Origin: Tistrella bauzanensis | GTDB lineage: Bacteria; Pseudomonadota; Alphaproteobacteria; Tistrellales; Tistrellaceae | Reading direction: 5' to 3' | DNA length: 56,602 nucleotides | NCBI RefSeq assembly: GCF_014636235.1 | Contig: NZ_BMDZ01000037.1 | Span: 1 to 56,602, forward strand | Shown: positions 1-8,698 of the stretch, piece after piece | How positions within the stretch are numbered: the first letter of the stretch is position 1 | Layout: every line of letters begins with the position of its first letter | Notes under the pieces: generated by a model | Database searches by the model: none | What the model was told of the DNA's origin: nothing | What the model saw: only the letters and a program-made list of their open reading frames with translations | Translations under genes and position numbers: made by a program

Positions 1-184
1 CGCGCGAGACCCCCGCCAAGCTCCCAAGCCGTCAGCAGACGGCGTCAAACCATGGGTAGCGGGCATTCGGCAACAGCCTCCATGATGCTGGACATTGCCG
101 TGGCCGCGCACACCCTGCCACACATATAGCTGTCAGGGGTACTTCATGGCGGCGGGGCATGAAGCGGAATGACGGGAAGCGGCT
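1..184. other. left margin, no gene recognised
   Basis: A plus-strand frame is open from the edge to a stop at about base 129 and could be the end of a gene lying outside the window, but its residues match no family I know. The stretch lies just beyond the 3' end of the DUF4238 gene. Confidence 0.3.
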
Positions 185-1087
185 CTAGTCGGAGCGCAGT
201 CGATAGCGAAAGCCACGCGTCGTGCTGTGCTCGAACGCGAAGCCGGCCCATTCGAGGTCAGCCTCAAGAAAGGGATCGTCGGCGATCATGTAGCGTGCAT
301 TGCCGAGCGTCAACTGACTGAGATATTGTCGATTTAAAACGCGAGCGAAGTCCTCGGACACCTCTTCCTTGGTGAATCCCGCTGGCCCACCCACCACGAT
401 GAATGCACCCCAGTGCCGATCGAGAGGTAGCCACCAAGTTCTAAGTGAATTGAACATCTCGCCGAAAATAGAGTCTCTACCGGGATAGGATATCGCCAAG
501 GTCGGATTGGTAGATGTCCGGAAGGGAACTGGAGACTGGCAAATCATGACGTTTGCGGCAAATGCGTCTTCAGGGAGTAGTGTTTCGAGTGCACCCTCAC
601 GGAACAGCGTATGCGGACCACCTGATATCTCCTCAATATACTGATGTATTTCCCGTTCCTCCTCTGTGAAATCCGCCATCTTGCCGGCGAGGAAGTCTGC
701 ATGTCGCTTCTTCATGAAGCATAGAGCCGCGAGATTTCGGCGCAGCAGGTGCTGGGCAAAGCCGTAAATCGACAGGCCATCGGCCATGTCGAGACGGGCA
801 GCATTGCCGCTCTCGATCTTCGTCCATGCGAGGCTTTTCGAAAAAGGTGTTTCGATCCTTTCGTTAAGCTCGCTCTCGATGGAACTGCCACTCCCGTTCT
901 CGATAAAATCATACAGATTCGGCTCATACCCGATCCGATCGATCGATTTGCGGTCGAGGACCAGATCGTTCTGGTGCGCCGTGACCACCATGGCCTTGTG
1001 CTCATCATCGGAACAGGTAAAGCGCCGCATATAGAAGCGTGGCAGGTAATGATGGCGTCTTGGCTTATTAGGCCTATTCCCCGACAT
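185..1087 (-). CDS. DUF4238 domain protein
   Basis: A 300-residue protein opening with the hallmark HHYLPRFYMRRF motif at residues 12-23 of the DUF4238 family. No signal peptide or membrane segment is visible, so it should be cytoplasmic. The family has no established biochemical role; members are often found in accessory or mobile regions. The gene stands alone, has visibly more A+T than the genes beyond 1.5 kb, and abuts a broken IS630 transposase, which together suggest horizontal acquisition. The ATG at 1085-1087 is the only start ahead of the conserved motif. The family call is firm; the function is unknown. Confidence 0.8.
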   Translation of the reverse strand: MSGNRPNKPRRHHYLPRFYMRRFTCSDDEHKAMVVTAHQNDLVLDRKSIDRIGYEPNLYDFIENGSGSSIESELNERIETPFSKSLAWTKIESGNAARLDMADGLSIYGFAQHLLRRNLAALCFMKKRHADFLAGKMADFTEEEREIHQYIEEISGGPHTLFREGALETLLPEDAFAANVMICQSPVPFRTSTNPTLAISYPGRDSIFGEMFNSLRTWWLPLDRHWGAFIVVGGPAGFTKEEVSEDFARVLNRQYLSQLTLGNARYMIADDPFLEADLEWAGFAFEHSTTRGFRYRLRSD

Positions 1088-1151
1088 CGTGCTGCCCTTT
1101 GTCCACTATCACTCAGGTCGCATTGCCATTTAGGGCAGCTATGCCCGACGT

Positions 1152-1169
1152 AGGAGTCAAGTGACTCCT
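1152..1169. repeat. 8-bp perfect inverted repeat beside the IS remnant
   Basis: AGGAGTCA and TGACTCCT are separated by AG. It lies upstream of the DUF4238 start and just before the transposase remnant. It could be a small operator or a relic of the insertion-sequence end; the sequence does not decide. Confidence 0.4.
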
Positions 1170-1183
1170 CTCCGAAGATATTT

Positions 1184-1480
1184 GTGATGCAAGATCAAAG
1201 TTGGAGAAGGAGGCCAGCCTCTACGGCGAGAATTCCTTCCGAAGACTTGCGGCAGCGGGTGGTGGATGCGATTGCTTTAGGGATGTCTTGCCGTACAGCG
1301 GTGGCGCGTTTTGGTGTCGGTGTATCGTCGGCTATTCGTCGGGGCGCACGGGCATACATACTGTTATCTGACGCCGGACAAACGCCGCGGCAATGTGCGC
1401 TCTGACCAGATCGACGCCCATCGCGGCTCAATTCTGGATCTGATCGAGGCGGAGCCAGATCGGCTAGTGTGGCATCAGGC
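1184..1480 (+). pseudogene. IS630-family transposase remnant, N-terminal, frameshifted
   Basis: The first frame encodes EDLRQRVVDAIALGMSC followed by AVARFGVGVSSAIR, the helix-turn-helix of IS630 transposases. After about base 1350 the similarity shifts frame to KRRGNVRSDQIDAHRGSILD followed by LIEAEPD, the next conserved IS630 block. Everything downstream, including the DDE catalytic domain, is missing and the following gene (ydbL) is chromosomal. This is therefore a decayed 5' fragment that cannot transpose. The frame change and truncation are read directly; the family assignment rests on the two motifs. Confidence 0.75.
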
Positions 1481-1568
1481 CGAAAAAGGCCGACATCACC
1501 CCCGGGTGTTGAGGTGCGGCGTCGGGTCTGTCGGTGATATCAGGGGGGTGTGGTGGCCCGGCTTCAGT

Positions 1569-1961
1569 TCAGGGCTTGCGCACCCAGTTACCGTTCTGCG
1601 GCATCACCAGGCTGCCAGATGGCGCGCGTTCGATGATCTGGGCGCCGGCGATCTGTTCCACCGCCGACAGCGAGGTGCCGCGCTTGCTGGCGATCTCGCG
1701 ATAGCGGTCCTTGCGCTGCAGGTTGATCTGGTCGACCACCCGCTGGGTCGCGGCGTCGCCCTGGCCCTTGACCACGGCCACATAGCCGTCGAAGCGTTCG
1801 CCGACCGTGCCCGATGCCTTCAACGCATCCAGATCGGCCTGCTGGGCGATGGCTGTGGCCGGCAGCATGACGGCGCCGATCGTGACGGCCAGCGGTGCCG
1901 CCAGAACCGCCCGCAGCAACAGGCCGGCGGACAGGTGGCGATGAAAACGCGACATGGTCAT
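1569..1961 (-). CDS. ydbL: YdbL family protein (DUF1318)
   Basis: A 130-residue exported protein. A signal peptide spans about residues 1-39 (hydrophobic LLLRAVLAAPLAV, likely cleavage after AIA), followed by a DUF1318 domain containing the typical VVDQINLQRKDRYREIA stretch. In Escherichia coli ydbL is the third gene of ydbH-ynbE-ydbL and the periplasmic YdbL is proposed to assist the YdbH/YnbE lipid bridge. Here the same order holds: its ATG overlaps the ynbE stop (ATGA), so the two are translationally coupled. It is the last gene of the operon, and the IS630 remnant lies beyond its 3' end. Confidence 0.85.
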   Translation of the reverse strand: MTMSRFHRHLSAGLLLRAVLAAPLAVTIGAVMLPATAIAQQADLDALKASGTVGERFDGYVAVVKGQGDAATQRVVDQINLQRKDRYREIASKRGTSLSAVEQIAGAQIIERAPSGSLVMPQNGNWVRKP

Positions 1962-2182
1962 CAGAACAGCTCCGGTTCAGAGGAGAGCAGGTCTTCGATG
2001 TCCTTCTCGACGCGGACCCGGACCTCATGCTCGATCTTGACGTTGACGTTGATCACGATCGGCTTTTCGGGCGCCTCGACCCTGACGGTCGGCTGACAGG
2101 CGGCGACGAGCAGGGCGAACAAGGCTGATGCCGCCAGCAGCGGCGGCAGTGAAATCCGGGGCAGCGATATCCGTCGGGCCAT
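1961..2182 (-). CDS. ynbE: YnbE-like outer-membrane lipoprotein
   Basis: A protein of about 73 residues with a short basic N-terminus, a hydrophobic segment and a lipobox ending LVAAC. The mature part contains the conserved VINVNVKIEHEVRVRVEKD stretch of YnbE. An upstream GTG would add 28 residues, but the ATG at 2180-2182 is preceded by GGGAGG six bases away and gives a normal lipoprotein signal, so it is preferred. In E. coli YnbE forms beta-strand stacks that dock on the C-terminus of YdbH to complete a bridge to the outer membrane. It lies between ydbH and ydbL. Confidence 0.85.
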   Translation of the reverse strand: MARRISLPRISLPPLLAASALFALLVAACQPTVRVEAPEKPIVINVNVKIEHEVRVRVEKDIEDLLSSEPELF

Positions 2183-2262
2183 CGGGCCTCCCATCTTGTC
2201 AGATCGTCGGTCTTCGGAAGCCGGACGCTCGCCTGGGCGGCGGGCCGGGTCGGGTGGCCATG

Positions 2263-4539
2263 TCACTGCGGCGTCAGCCCCTCGATACCAAGCCCGGCCC
2301 CTGAAGCATCGAACAGGCGACCTTCGGCTGACAGCAGCTGTGCCAGCGGTCCGCGGACATCCAGATTGATTTCCATCGGGTATCCATCATACACCGCCGG
2401 GCTCGATCCGGCGAGGGACAATCCCGCGATCAGCTCGCCTTCCAGCGGGCCGTCGAGGGTCATGTTCAATCGCTCGACCCGGAAATCCTGCAAGGCGCGG
2501 GCCAGCAGGTCGGCGCCCTCACCCGCGGAGCCGGCCGCCGAGGCGGCCGCATCCGATGTCCAGCTCAGCCGGCCGGTGCGACCGGCCAGCACCGCTTTGT
2601 CGATGCGGATGCCGTCCTCGGCGATCACGACAGGAATGGTGCCCGATATCCGGCCATCGGCGGTCAGCGCCGGCTGTTCGGCCAGGGCCGCCAGCAGCGA
2701 CAATTCCAGGGCCTCGGCCTTCACGGTCAACCGGCGCGGTCCGTCGGCGCGGGGCAGGGTGGTCGGCTGCACCGACAGGCGGCCACCGGCGAAGGGCCAG
2801 GTCGCTTCCAGCAGGTCGATGGTCTTCGGCGTCAGATTGGCGGTGACCGTGCCGCCGGTCAGCTGGATGCCGGCATCGACCCTACCGATCTCAAGGGTCT
2901 GCGGTCCTGTGGTCACCCATGGGTCGGGGCCGGTCAGCACGATCTGGCCGTTGATGCCCGACAGACTGGCGGCATCGACGGTCACGCCGGTCGACACGAT
3001 GTCGATCACCGCCCGCAGCGCCACCGGACGGTTCGGCCGCCAGTCGGCGCGCAGATGGGCGGCGGTCTGGCCGGTGACGCCACTGAACAGCCCCGCCACC
3101 ACGGGCGCGATGTCGACCGGCTGAAGGCTGCCGCGCGCCCAGTTGACCGGCCCCAGCGCCAAAGTGGCATGGCCGCGTCCGCCGGCGGGATCGTGCGTGA
3201 TGGTCACCGGGCCGCCGATCCGGCCGGCGGCGTCGGTCAGTCGGCCTTTCAACACCACGGCGGCGGGCGAGGCGGTGCCGGCGAGCGTGATGGCAAGCGG
3301 CACCACGCGTTGTGGCTGTGCGGTATCGTCCACCCGCAGCGACAGGCTGGCGATCCGCGCCTGCGGGTTTGTCGAGGCAAGCTCTGTGGCCGTCGCGGTG
3401 CCGGCGATGTCGCGCAGGGTGATGCCGGCATCGGCCAGGATCACCCGGCCGCCGTCAAGCCGCAGGGCAAGGGGCGGGGCACCATCCACGGCCAGCCCCG
3501 GAACCGGGCCGGTCAGGGTCAGCGCGGTCAGGCTGGCCTGCAGGCCGGGGCTGGCGACCGCGCCGTCGCGCAGAACGGCGGTCAGCATGGCCGTGCCATC
3601 CGGCATCATCCGCAGCAGCGGTTCGCCATCGGTTGCGCACAGGCGGGCATCGCCGATCGCGGTGGCATCGCGGCCCTCGCCCAGCCTGATTGGGGGCAGG
3701 GCCACACAGTCGGTGAGCGTGGCGGTCAGGCCGCCATCGGTCAGGCTGCGGGCGACGGTGGCCGCGATCGGCACCGGTGCCGCATAGGCCATCGACCAGC
3801 CGTCGCCTCCACCCTGAAAGGCCATCGTGCCGGCAATCGCGATCCGCTCGGGCTGCCCCGGCTTCGGCGGCGCCAGTTGTGCGGTCAAGGCGATCGGCCC
3901 GGCGATATCGGCCGATCCGTCCGCTGCGGCCCAGGCGCCGCGGCCGTCGAGGGCGATGGCGAGGCCGTGATCGCCGGCGATATCGGCGCGGCCGTCATAG
4001 CGCATCAGGGTATTGCCGTCGGCATTCAGATAGGCGGCGTCCAGGCGGTCGATCACAAGGTTGTCGATCGGCAGGGTCAGGGGCGATGGCGGGGTGGTGG
4101 CGCCGTCCTCAGGGCCGTCGGCCAGCAGCGCCGCGAACGGGCCGGGTGCTCTTTCCATCAGCCGCAGGGTCAGATGCCCGATCCGGGCCTCGGTCAGTCG
4201 CCCGGCGCGCAGGGCATCCAGTGTGAAGCCCAGGCTGAGACGGTCTGCACTGAGGCCCGACCCGGTGGTGCCGCCGTCATCGGCGGGGGCGATGCCGACA
4301 TCGCCGATCCGCAGATCGGTGATCACCAGCCGGCCGTCGGTGAAGCTCTGCGTGCCGGTGGTCACCGGTCCGATGCCGCGTGCCTCCAGCGCGTCGATGG
4401 CCATCTCGACAGCGATCGCCGGGCCATAACGCCACAGCACCAGGCCTGCCGCCACGACAAGACCGCTGCCCGCAAGAAGAATGACGGCAAGCCGCCGACC
4501 GGCCATGGCATGATCCCCGCGTGATGAGACATCGGCCAT
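2263..4539 (-). CDS. ydbH: YdbH family AsmA-like intermembrane phospholipid transport protein
   Basis: A 758-residue protein with one N-terminal transmembrane anchor (about residues 17-36) followed by a long beta-rich domain typical of AsmA-like bridge proteins. Together with TamB and YhdP, YdbH moves phospholipids between inner and outer membranes in E. coli. It is somewhat shorter than the E. coli protein (about 880). It heads the ydbH-ynbE-ydbL operon and that complete order is the strongest evidence. An alternative start at 4506 (MAGRRLAV) has a better upstream purine stretch than 4539. The gene follows a 3-hydroxyacyl-CoA dehydrogenase gene on the same strand with only 54 bases between. 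Confidence 0.8.
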   Translation of the reverse strand: MADVSSRGDHAMAGRRLAVILLAGSGLVVAAGLVLWRYGPAIAVEMAIDALEARGIGPVTTGTQSFTDGRLVITDLRIGDVGIAPADDGGTTGSGLSADRLSLGFTLDALRAGRLTEARIGHLTLRLMERAPGPFAALLADGPEDGATTPPSPLTLPIDNLVIDRLDAAYLNADGNTLMRYDGRADIAGDHGLAIALDGRGAWAAADGSADIAGPIALTAQLAPPKPGQPERIAIAGTMAFQGGGDGWSMAYAAPVPIAATVARSLTDGGLTATLTDCVALPPIRLGEGRDATAIGDARLCATDGEPLLRMMPDGTAMLTAVLRDGAVASPGLQASLTALTLTGPVPGLAVDGAPPLALRLDGGRVILADAGITLRDIAGTATATELASTNPQARIASLSLRVDDTAQPQRVVPLAITLAGTASPAAVVLKGRLTDAAGRIGGPVTITHDPAGGRGHATLALGPVNWARGSLQPVDIAPVVAGLFSGVTGQTAAHLRADWRPNRPVALRAVIDIVSTGVTVDAASLSGINGQIVLTGPDPWVTTGPQTLEIGRVDAGIQLTGGTVTANLTPKTIDLLEATWPFAGGRLSVQPTTLPRADGPRRLTVKAEALELSLLAALAEQPALTADGRISGTIPVVIAEDGIRIDKAVLAGRTGRLSWTSDAAASAAGSAGEGADLLARALQDFRVERLNMTLDGPLEGELIAGLSLAGSSPAVYDGYPMEINLDVRGPLAQLLSAEGRLFDASGAGLGIEGLTPQ

Positions 4540-4593
4540 GATAATCGATTGGCGGCGGTTTGGCCCGTCCGCGCTGCGGCGGCCCGGCAGGTG

Positions 4594-5454
4594 TCAACTC
4601 TTGGGCGGATACACCTTCCAGCCGCGTCCGGATTTGCGGCCGATATGGCCGGCGGCGACCTTCTGCTTCAGCAGGCTGCCGGGGCGGAAGCGTTCGCCAT
4701 AGGCGTCATGCATGATTTCCTGGGCCTGAAGGCTCAGGCTGTTGGTCACCACGTCCATCAGGTCGAAGGGGCCGACCGGATGGCCCAGACCCAGGCGGCA
4801 GGCCTTGTCGATATCCTCCGGCGTGGCGACACCTTCCTCGACCAGCTTCACGGCCTCGATCAGAAACGCATGCAGCACCCGGTTGACCGCGAAGCCCGGC
4901 ACGTCCTTGACCCGGATCGGTTCCTTGCCGGCGTTACGGCAGAGATCCATCACCTCGTCGACCACCTCATCGGCGGTGTCGAAGGTGGGGATCACCTCGA
5001 CCAGTTTCATGCGGTGCACGGGGGAGAAGTAATGCGTGCCCAGAAACCGCGGCTGGCGTTCGGCCGACACCACTGAGGCCAGGGTGGAAATCGGGATGGT
5101 CGAGGTGTTGCTGGCGATGATCGCGTCGGCGGGCAGGATGGTGTCGAGTTGCCGGAACACCGCCTGCTTGACCGACTGATCCTCGAACACCGCCTCCACG
5201 ACCACCTGCCGGTCGGCGAAATCGTCCAGGCTGTCGACCGCGCGCAGATTGCCCAGCGCGCGGCCCTTATCGGCCTCGGAAAAGAAGCCGCGTCCGATGC
5301 CGCGATCCAGCACGGTCTCAAGCCGGCCGATCGCCGCGTCGGCGGCGGCGCGGCTCTGGTCGGTCAGCAGCACGGAATGGCCGGCGACGGCGAAGATCAG
5401 CGCGATCTCCGATCCCATCATGCCGGCGCCGACAACGCCGATCGGCTTGGTCAT
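4594..5454 (-). CDS. 3-hydroxyacyl-CoA (3-hydroxybutyryl-CoA) dehydrogenase
   Basis: A 286-residue single-domain enzyme of the Hbd/PaaH type that oxidises (S)-3-hydroxyacyl-CoA to 3-ketoacyl-CoA with NAD. The Rossmann motif GVVGAGMMG lies at residues 6-14; NTSTIPISTLA and GTHYFSPVHRMKLVEVI carry the substrate Ser/Asn and the catalytic His-Glu pair; the C-terminal GLGHPVGPFDLMDVV is diagnostic. The ATG at 5452-5454 is chosen because GAGG lies nine bases upstream; the longer frame to 5469 has its ATG inside that site. It lies downstream of an acyl-CoA dehydrogenase gene and probably belongs to the same transcript. Confidence 0.9.
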   Translation of the reverse strand: MTKPIGVVGAGMMGSEIALIFAVAGHSVLLTDQSRAAADAAIGRLETVLDRGIGRGFFSEADKGRALGNLRAVDSLDDFADRQVVVEAVFEDQSVKQAVFRQLDTILPADAIIASNTSTIPISTLASVVSAERQPRFLGTHYFSPVHRMKLVEVIPTFDTADEVVDEVMDLCRNAGKEPIRVKDVPGFAVNRVLHAFLIEAVKLVEEGVATPEDIDKACRLGLGHPVGPFDLMDVVTNSLSLQAQEIMHDAYGERFRPGSLLKQKVAAGHIGRKSGRGWKVYPPKS

Positions 5455-5526
5455 TGGATGTTTCCTCATGTGGTTTTCTTGACGGGGAAGATGAAGAGTG
5501 GAGGCCAGGGTATGGCGCGCCTGTGG

Positions 5527-7338
5527 TCAGAACGATGCGTCGGCAGTGGTGACCAGCGTATCGTCGCGGCTTTCCAGAATGCCCGCCCACACCGTGGTCT
5601 TGGGCAGTTCCCAGACATAGAAATAGCGGGCGGCGGCGAATTTGCCGTCCAGGAAGGCGCGCTCGGCCTCATGCGGGTCGCCGGCCAGCAGCCGGGCGGC
5701 GGTGGTGGCCTGACGCAGCCAGATCCAGGCCATCACGGTGTGGCCGAACTGGTGCAGATAGGCGGTGGCATTGGCAAGATAAAGCTCGGTCTCCCCCGCC
5801 TGGCCCAGCGGCACCAGGGCTTCCGTGGTGTGACGCAGGCGCACGACCGCGGCCTCGAAATCATCGGCCAGCCGGGTCAGGCGCGCATCGGTGGCGGCGC
5901 GCGCTTCGGCGACCGATGCCGCGAAGCGCTGTGACAGCGCCTTCAGGGCGGCGCCGTTCATCATGGTGACCTTGCGGCCCAGCAGGTCCATGGCCTGGAT
6001 GCCGTTGGTGCCTTCATGGATCGGGTTCAGGCGGTTGTCGCGATAATACTGCTCCACCTGATATTCGCGGGTGAAGCCATAGCCGCCATGGATCTGGATG
6101 GCGTGGACATTGGCCTCCAGGCAGTAATCCGACGGCCAGGCCTTGGCGATCGGGGTCAGGATGTCCAGCAGCAACTGCGCTTCGGCGCGGGCCGCCTCGG
6201 TCTCGCCGGTGTCCTGTTCATCGACCAGCCGCGCGCAGGTCAGCGTCAGCGCCAGCCCGCCCTCCACCGCGGCCTTCTGGGCCAGCAGCATCCGCTTCAC
6301 ATCGGCATGGTTGACGATCGGCACCTGCGGGCTCGATGGGGACTTGTCGGTGGGCAGCCGGCCCTGCGGGCGGTTGCGGGCATAATCCAGCGAATGCAGA
6401 TAACCGGCATAGCCCAGCATCACGGCACAGCGGCCGACGCCGATCCGGGCCTCGTTCATCATCTGGAACATATAGGTCAGGCCCTTGTGGGGCTCGCCCA
6501 CCAGATAGCCGACCGCCCCGCCATTCTCGCCGAAATTCAGCATGGTCGAGGTGGTGCCGCGCCAGCCCATCTTGTGGATCAGCCCGCCCAGCGCCACGTC
6601 GTTGCGCGCGCCCAGGCTGCCATCCTCGTTGACCATCACCTTGGGCACGATGAACAGTGAGATGCCCTTCACGCCGGCGGGCGCGCCCTCGATCCGCGCC
6701 AGCACCATGTGGATGATGTTGTCCGACAATTCATGATCGCCGGCCGAGATGAAGATCTTGTTGCCTGAAATGCGATAGCTGCCGTCGCCCTGCGGCACCG
6801 CCCGGGTGCGGACATCGGCGAGGCCCGACCCTGCCTGCGGCTCGGTCAGCGCCATGGTGCCGAAGAACCGGCCGGCGAGCATCGGGCGCAGGAAACGCTC
6901 GCGCTGGTCGTCATTGCCGAAGCTCTTGATTAGGTTGGCGGCGCCGATGGTCAGGAAAGTGTATGACGCGGTCGCGACATTGGCGCCGTCGAACAGCGCA
7001 TAGCAGGCATGGGCGACGGTGGTCGGCAGCGACATGCCGCCCCAGTCCTCGTCCTGGGCGGCAGCCAGAAGCCCGGCATCGATAAACTGGGTCACGGCGG
7101 CCTTGACCTCGGGGATCATGACCACGCGGCCGTCCTCGAAACGCGGCTCATGGGTGTCGTTCTTGCGCAGATGCGGCAGGTAATGATCGACCGCGATCCT
7201 CATCGACAGGTCGATCGCCGCGTCGAAGGTCTCGCGGTTGTGATCGGCGTAACGCAGCCGGCTGGTGAGGCTTTCGACATCGAGCATGTCGTAGAGCATG
7301 AAATCGAGGTCGCGGCGGTTGATGATCTTCTGGTCCAT
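5527..7338 (-). CDS. acyl-CoA dehydrogenase with extra C-terminal domain (DmdC-like)
   Basis: A 603-residue flavoprotein of the long acyl-CoA dehydrogenase class with an added C-terminal helical domain, the class that includes 3-methylmercaptopropionyl-CoA dehydrogenase DmdC and FadE5-like enzymes. Visible signatures are MALTEPQAGSGLADV (the common form has GSDL) and IHEGTNGIQAMDLLGR, whose Glu is the catalytic base. The start at 7338 follows GGGAGG by nine bases. It lies below the terminator at 7426-7462, so it has its own promoter, and above the 3-hydroxyacyl-CoA dehydrogenase gene. Substrate chain length cannot be told from sequence; a DMSP role is possible but no other dmd gene is here. 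Confidence 0.85.
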   Translation of the reverse strand: MDQKIINRRDLDFMLYDMLDVESLTSRLRYADHNRETFDAAIDLSMRIAVDHYLPHLRKNDTHEPRFEDGRVVMIPEVKAAVTQFIDAGLLAAAQDEDWGGMSLPTTVAHACYALFDGANVATASYTFLTIGAANLIKSFGNDDQRERFLRPMLAGRFFGTMALTEPQAGSGLADVRTRAVPQGDGSYRISGNKIFISAGDHELSDNIIHMVLARIEGAPAGVKGISLFIVPKVMVNEDGSLGARNDVALGGLIHKMGWRGTTSTMLNFGENGGAVGYLVGEPHKGLTYMFQMMNEARIGVGRCAVMLGYAGYLHSLDYARNRPQGRLPTDKSPSSPQVPIVNHADVKRMLLAQKAAVEGGLALTLTCARLVDEQDTGETEAARAEAQLLLDILTPIAKAWPSDYCLEANVHAIQIHGGYGFTREYQVEQYYRDNRLNPIHEGTNGIQAMDLLGRKVTMMNGAALKALSQRFAASVAEARAATDARLTRLADDFEAAVVRLRHTTEALVPLGQAGETELYLANATAYLHQFGHTVMAWIWLRQATTAARLLAGDPHEAERAFLDGKFAAARYFYVWELPKTTVWAGILESRDDTLVTTADASF

Positions 7339-7425
7339 GGCGGCGGACCTCCCTGAAAATGACGCCTGCCCTTGCCTGGTAACGGATGGGCGGGCATTTG
7401 ATGGTGGCCCGGGCGGCGGGGTCAG

Positions 7426-7462
7426 AAAAAAAGGGGGCGGAGACCACGCAGTCTCCGCCCCC
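7426..7462 (-). terminator. rho-independent terminator after the PimD-like gene
   Basis: A perfect 12-bp stem (7433-7444 with 7451-7462, GGGGGCGGAGAC) with a 6-base loop is followed on the minus strand by seven T. It ends the transcript of the gene whose stop is at 7520 and separates it from the DmdC-like gene. Confidence 0.9.
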
Positions 7463-7519
7463 TTCATCGTTGACCGGCCCGTGGCGATGCCGGTGTCAGG
7501 CCGTGGTTGCGATGCGCGA

Positions 7520-8668
7520 TCAGGCGGCGCTGCGGATGAAGCCCACCATCCGGTCGAGATGATGGTCGCGGTCGCCGAACTCGCCCTCGATCATGGTCAG
7601 GCGCTTGAAGTAATGGCCGCCGGCGTATTCCTCGGTCATGCCGATGCCGCCATGCAACTGGATGCCGGCCTGACCGACCAGGCGCGCCGAGCGCGAGGCA
7701 TGGGCCTTGCAGGCCGCCGCGGCGCGGGCGCGCTGGGTGTCGTCGTCGGATTCCGCCAGCGCCATCGCCGCCGCATAGGCCAGCGACCTGGTCTGTTCGA
7801 AGTGGTTCATCATGTCGACCGCGGCGTGCTGGAGCACCTGGAAGTTGGCGATCGCCACGCCGAACTGCTCGCGGGTCTTCAGATAGTCCACGGTCAGGGT
7901 ATGCAGCGCCTTCATGGCACCGATCGCCTCGGCCGACACCGCCACCGCGCCGTGGTCGAGCAGGTCCGACAGCAGCCCGGCACCGCCATCGACCTCGCCC
8001 AGCACCGCATCGGCGCCGACCGCGACATTGGTCAGCGTGACATCGGCCGCCCGGCCACCATCGACGGTGCGATAGCCACGCAGCGATACGCCATCGGCGT
8101 CGCGGTCGACCAGGAACAGGGTGATGCCGTCGGCGTCACGCTCGGCCCCGGCGGTGCGGGCGCTGACGATGATCTTGTCGGCATGCTGGGCGTTGCGGAC
8201 CACCGCCTTCACGCCCGACAGGGTGAAACCCTCGCCCGAGCGTTCGGCTTTGGTGGTCACGCGGGTGCGGTTGTAACGGCCGCGCGGCTCGTAATGCGCG
8301 AAGGCGATCTTCAGAGCACCTTCGGCGACCCGGCCCAGCAGGTCGTCGCGGACATCCGCCCTGGCGCCGACGGTCAGGGCGCGGGCGCCCAGAACCGCGG
8401 TCGGCATGAAGGGTTCAAGCACCAGGCCGCCGCCCAGGCGTTCCAGGATCAGGGCCGCATCGACCATGCTGCCGCCGATGCCACCCTGATCTTCGGGCAC
8501 CATCACCGCCAGCAGGCCCATATCGGCCAGCGTGCCCCAGTTCTTGGCCGAGATACCGTCCTCGGTCTCGGAGAGCTTGCGCCGCGCGTCGAAGGCGTAT
8601 TCGTTGCGCACGAAACGCTCGACGCTTTCGATCAGAAGCTGCTGTTCGTCGCTGAGTGAGAAGTCCAT
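7520..8668 (-). CDS. acyl-CoA dehydrogenase, PimD-like small subunit
   Basis: A 382-residue acyl-CoA dehydrogenase opening MDFSLSDEQQLLIESVERF and ending with YFKRLTMIEGEFGDRDHHLD, both typical of pimeloyl-CoA dehydrogenase small subunit. Where most family members have the catalytic Glu (YEG), this protein has I-E-G, so it keeps the base. The gene directly upstream lacks that Glu. This matches alpha2-beta2 acyl-CoA dehydrogenases such as PimC/PimD and mycobacterial FadE28/FadE29, in which one subunit supplies the catalytic residue. Thirty bases separate the two genes. A strong terminator follows. Confidence 0.8.
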   Translation of the reverse strand: MDFSLSDEQQLLIESVERFVRNEYAFDARRKLSETEDGISAKNWGTLADMGLLAVMVPEDQGGIGGSMVDAALILERLGGGLVLEPFMPTAVLGARALTVGARADVRDDLLGRVAEGALKIAFAHYEPRGRYNRTRVTTKAERSGEGFTLSGVKAVVRNAQHADKIIVSARTAGAERDADGITLFLVDRDADGVSLRGYRTVDGGRAADVTLTNVAVGADAVLGEVDGGAGLLSDLLDHGAVAVSAEAIGAMKALHTLTVDYLKTREQFGVAIANFQVLQHAAVDMMNHFEQTRSLAYAAAMALAESDDDTQRARAAAACKAHASRSARLVGQAGIQLHGGIGMTEEYAGGHYFKRLTMIEGEFGDRDHHLDRMVGFIRSAA

Positions 8669-8698
8669 GAACTGTCAGTCCTCTGTCCCGGTCGCGCG

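Noticed and set aside
1311-2096. 261-codon frame starting in the transposase remnant
   Set aside because: Only its first 60 or so codons resemble IS630; the rest is antisense to ydbL and ynbE.
3055-4524. Long plus-strand open frame (489 codons) opposite ydbH
   Set aside because: It is antisense to a well-supported gene, has no family motif and extreme Gly/Arg content; such frames are by-products of high third-position GC.
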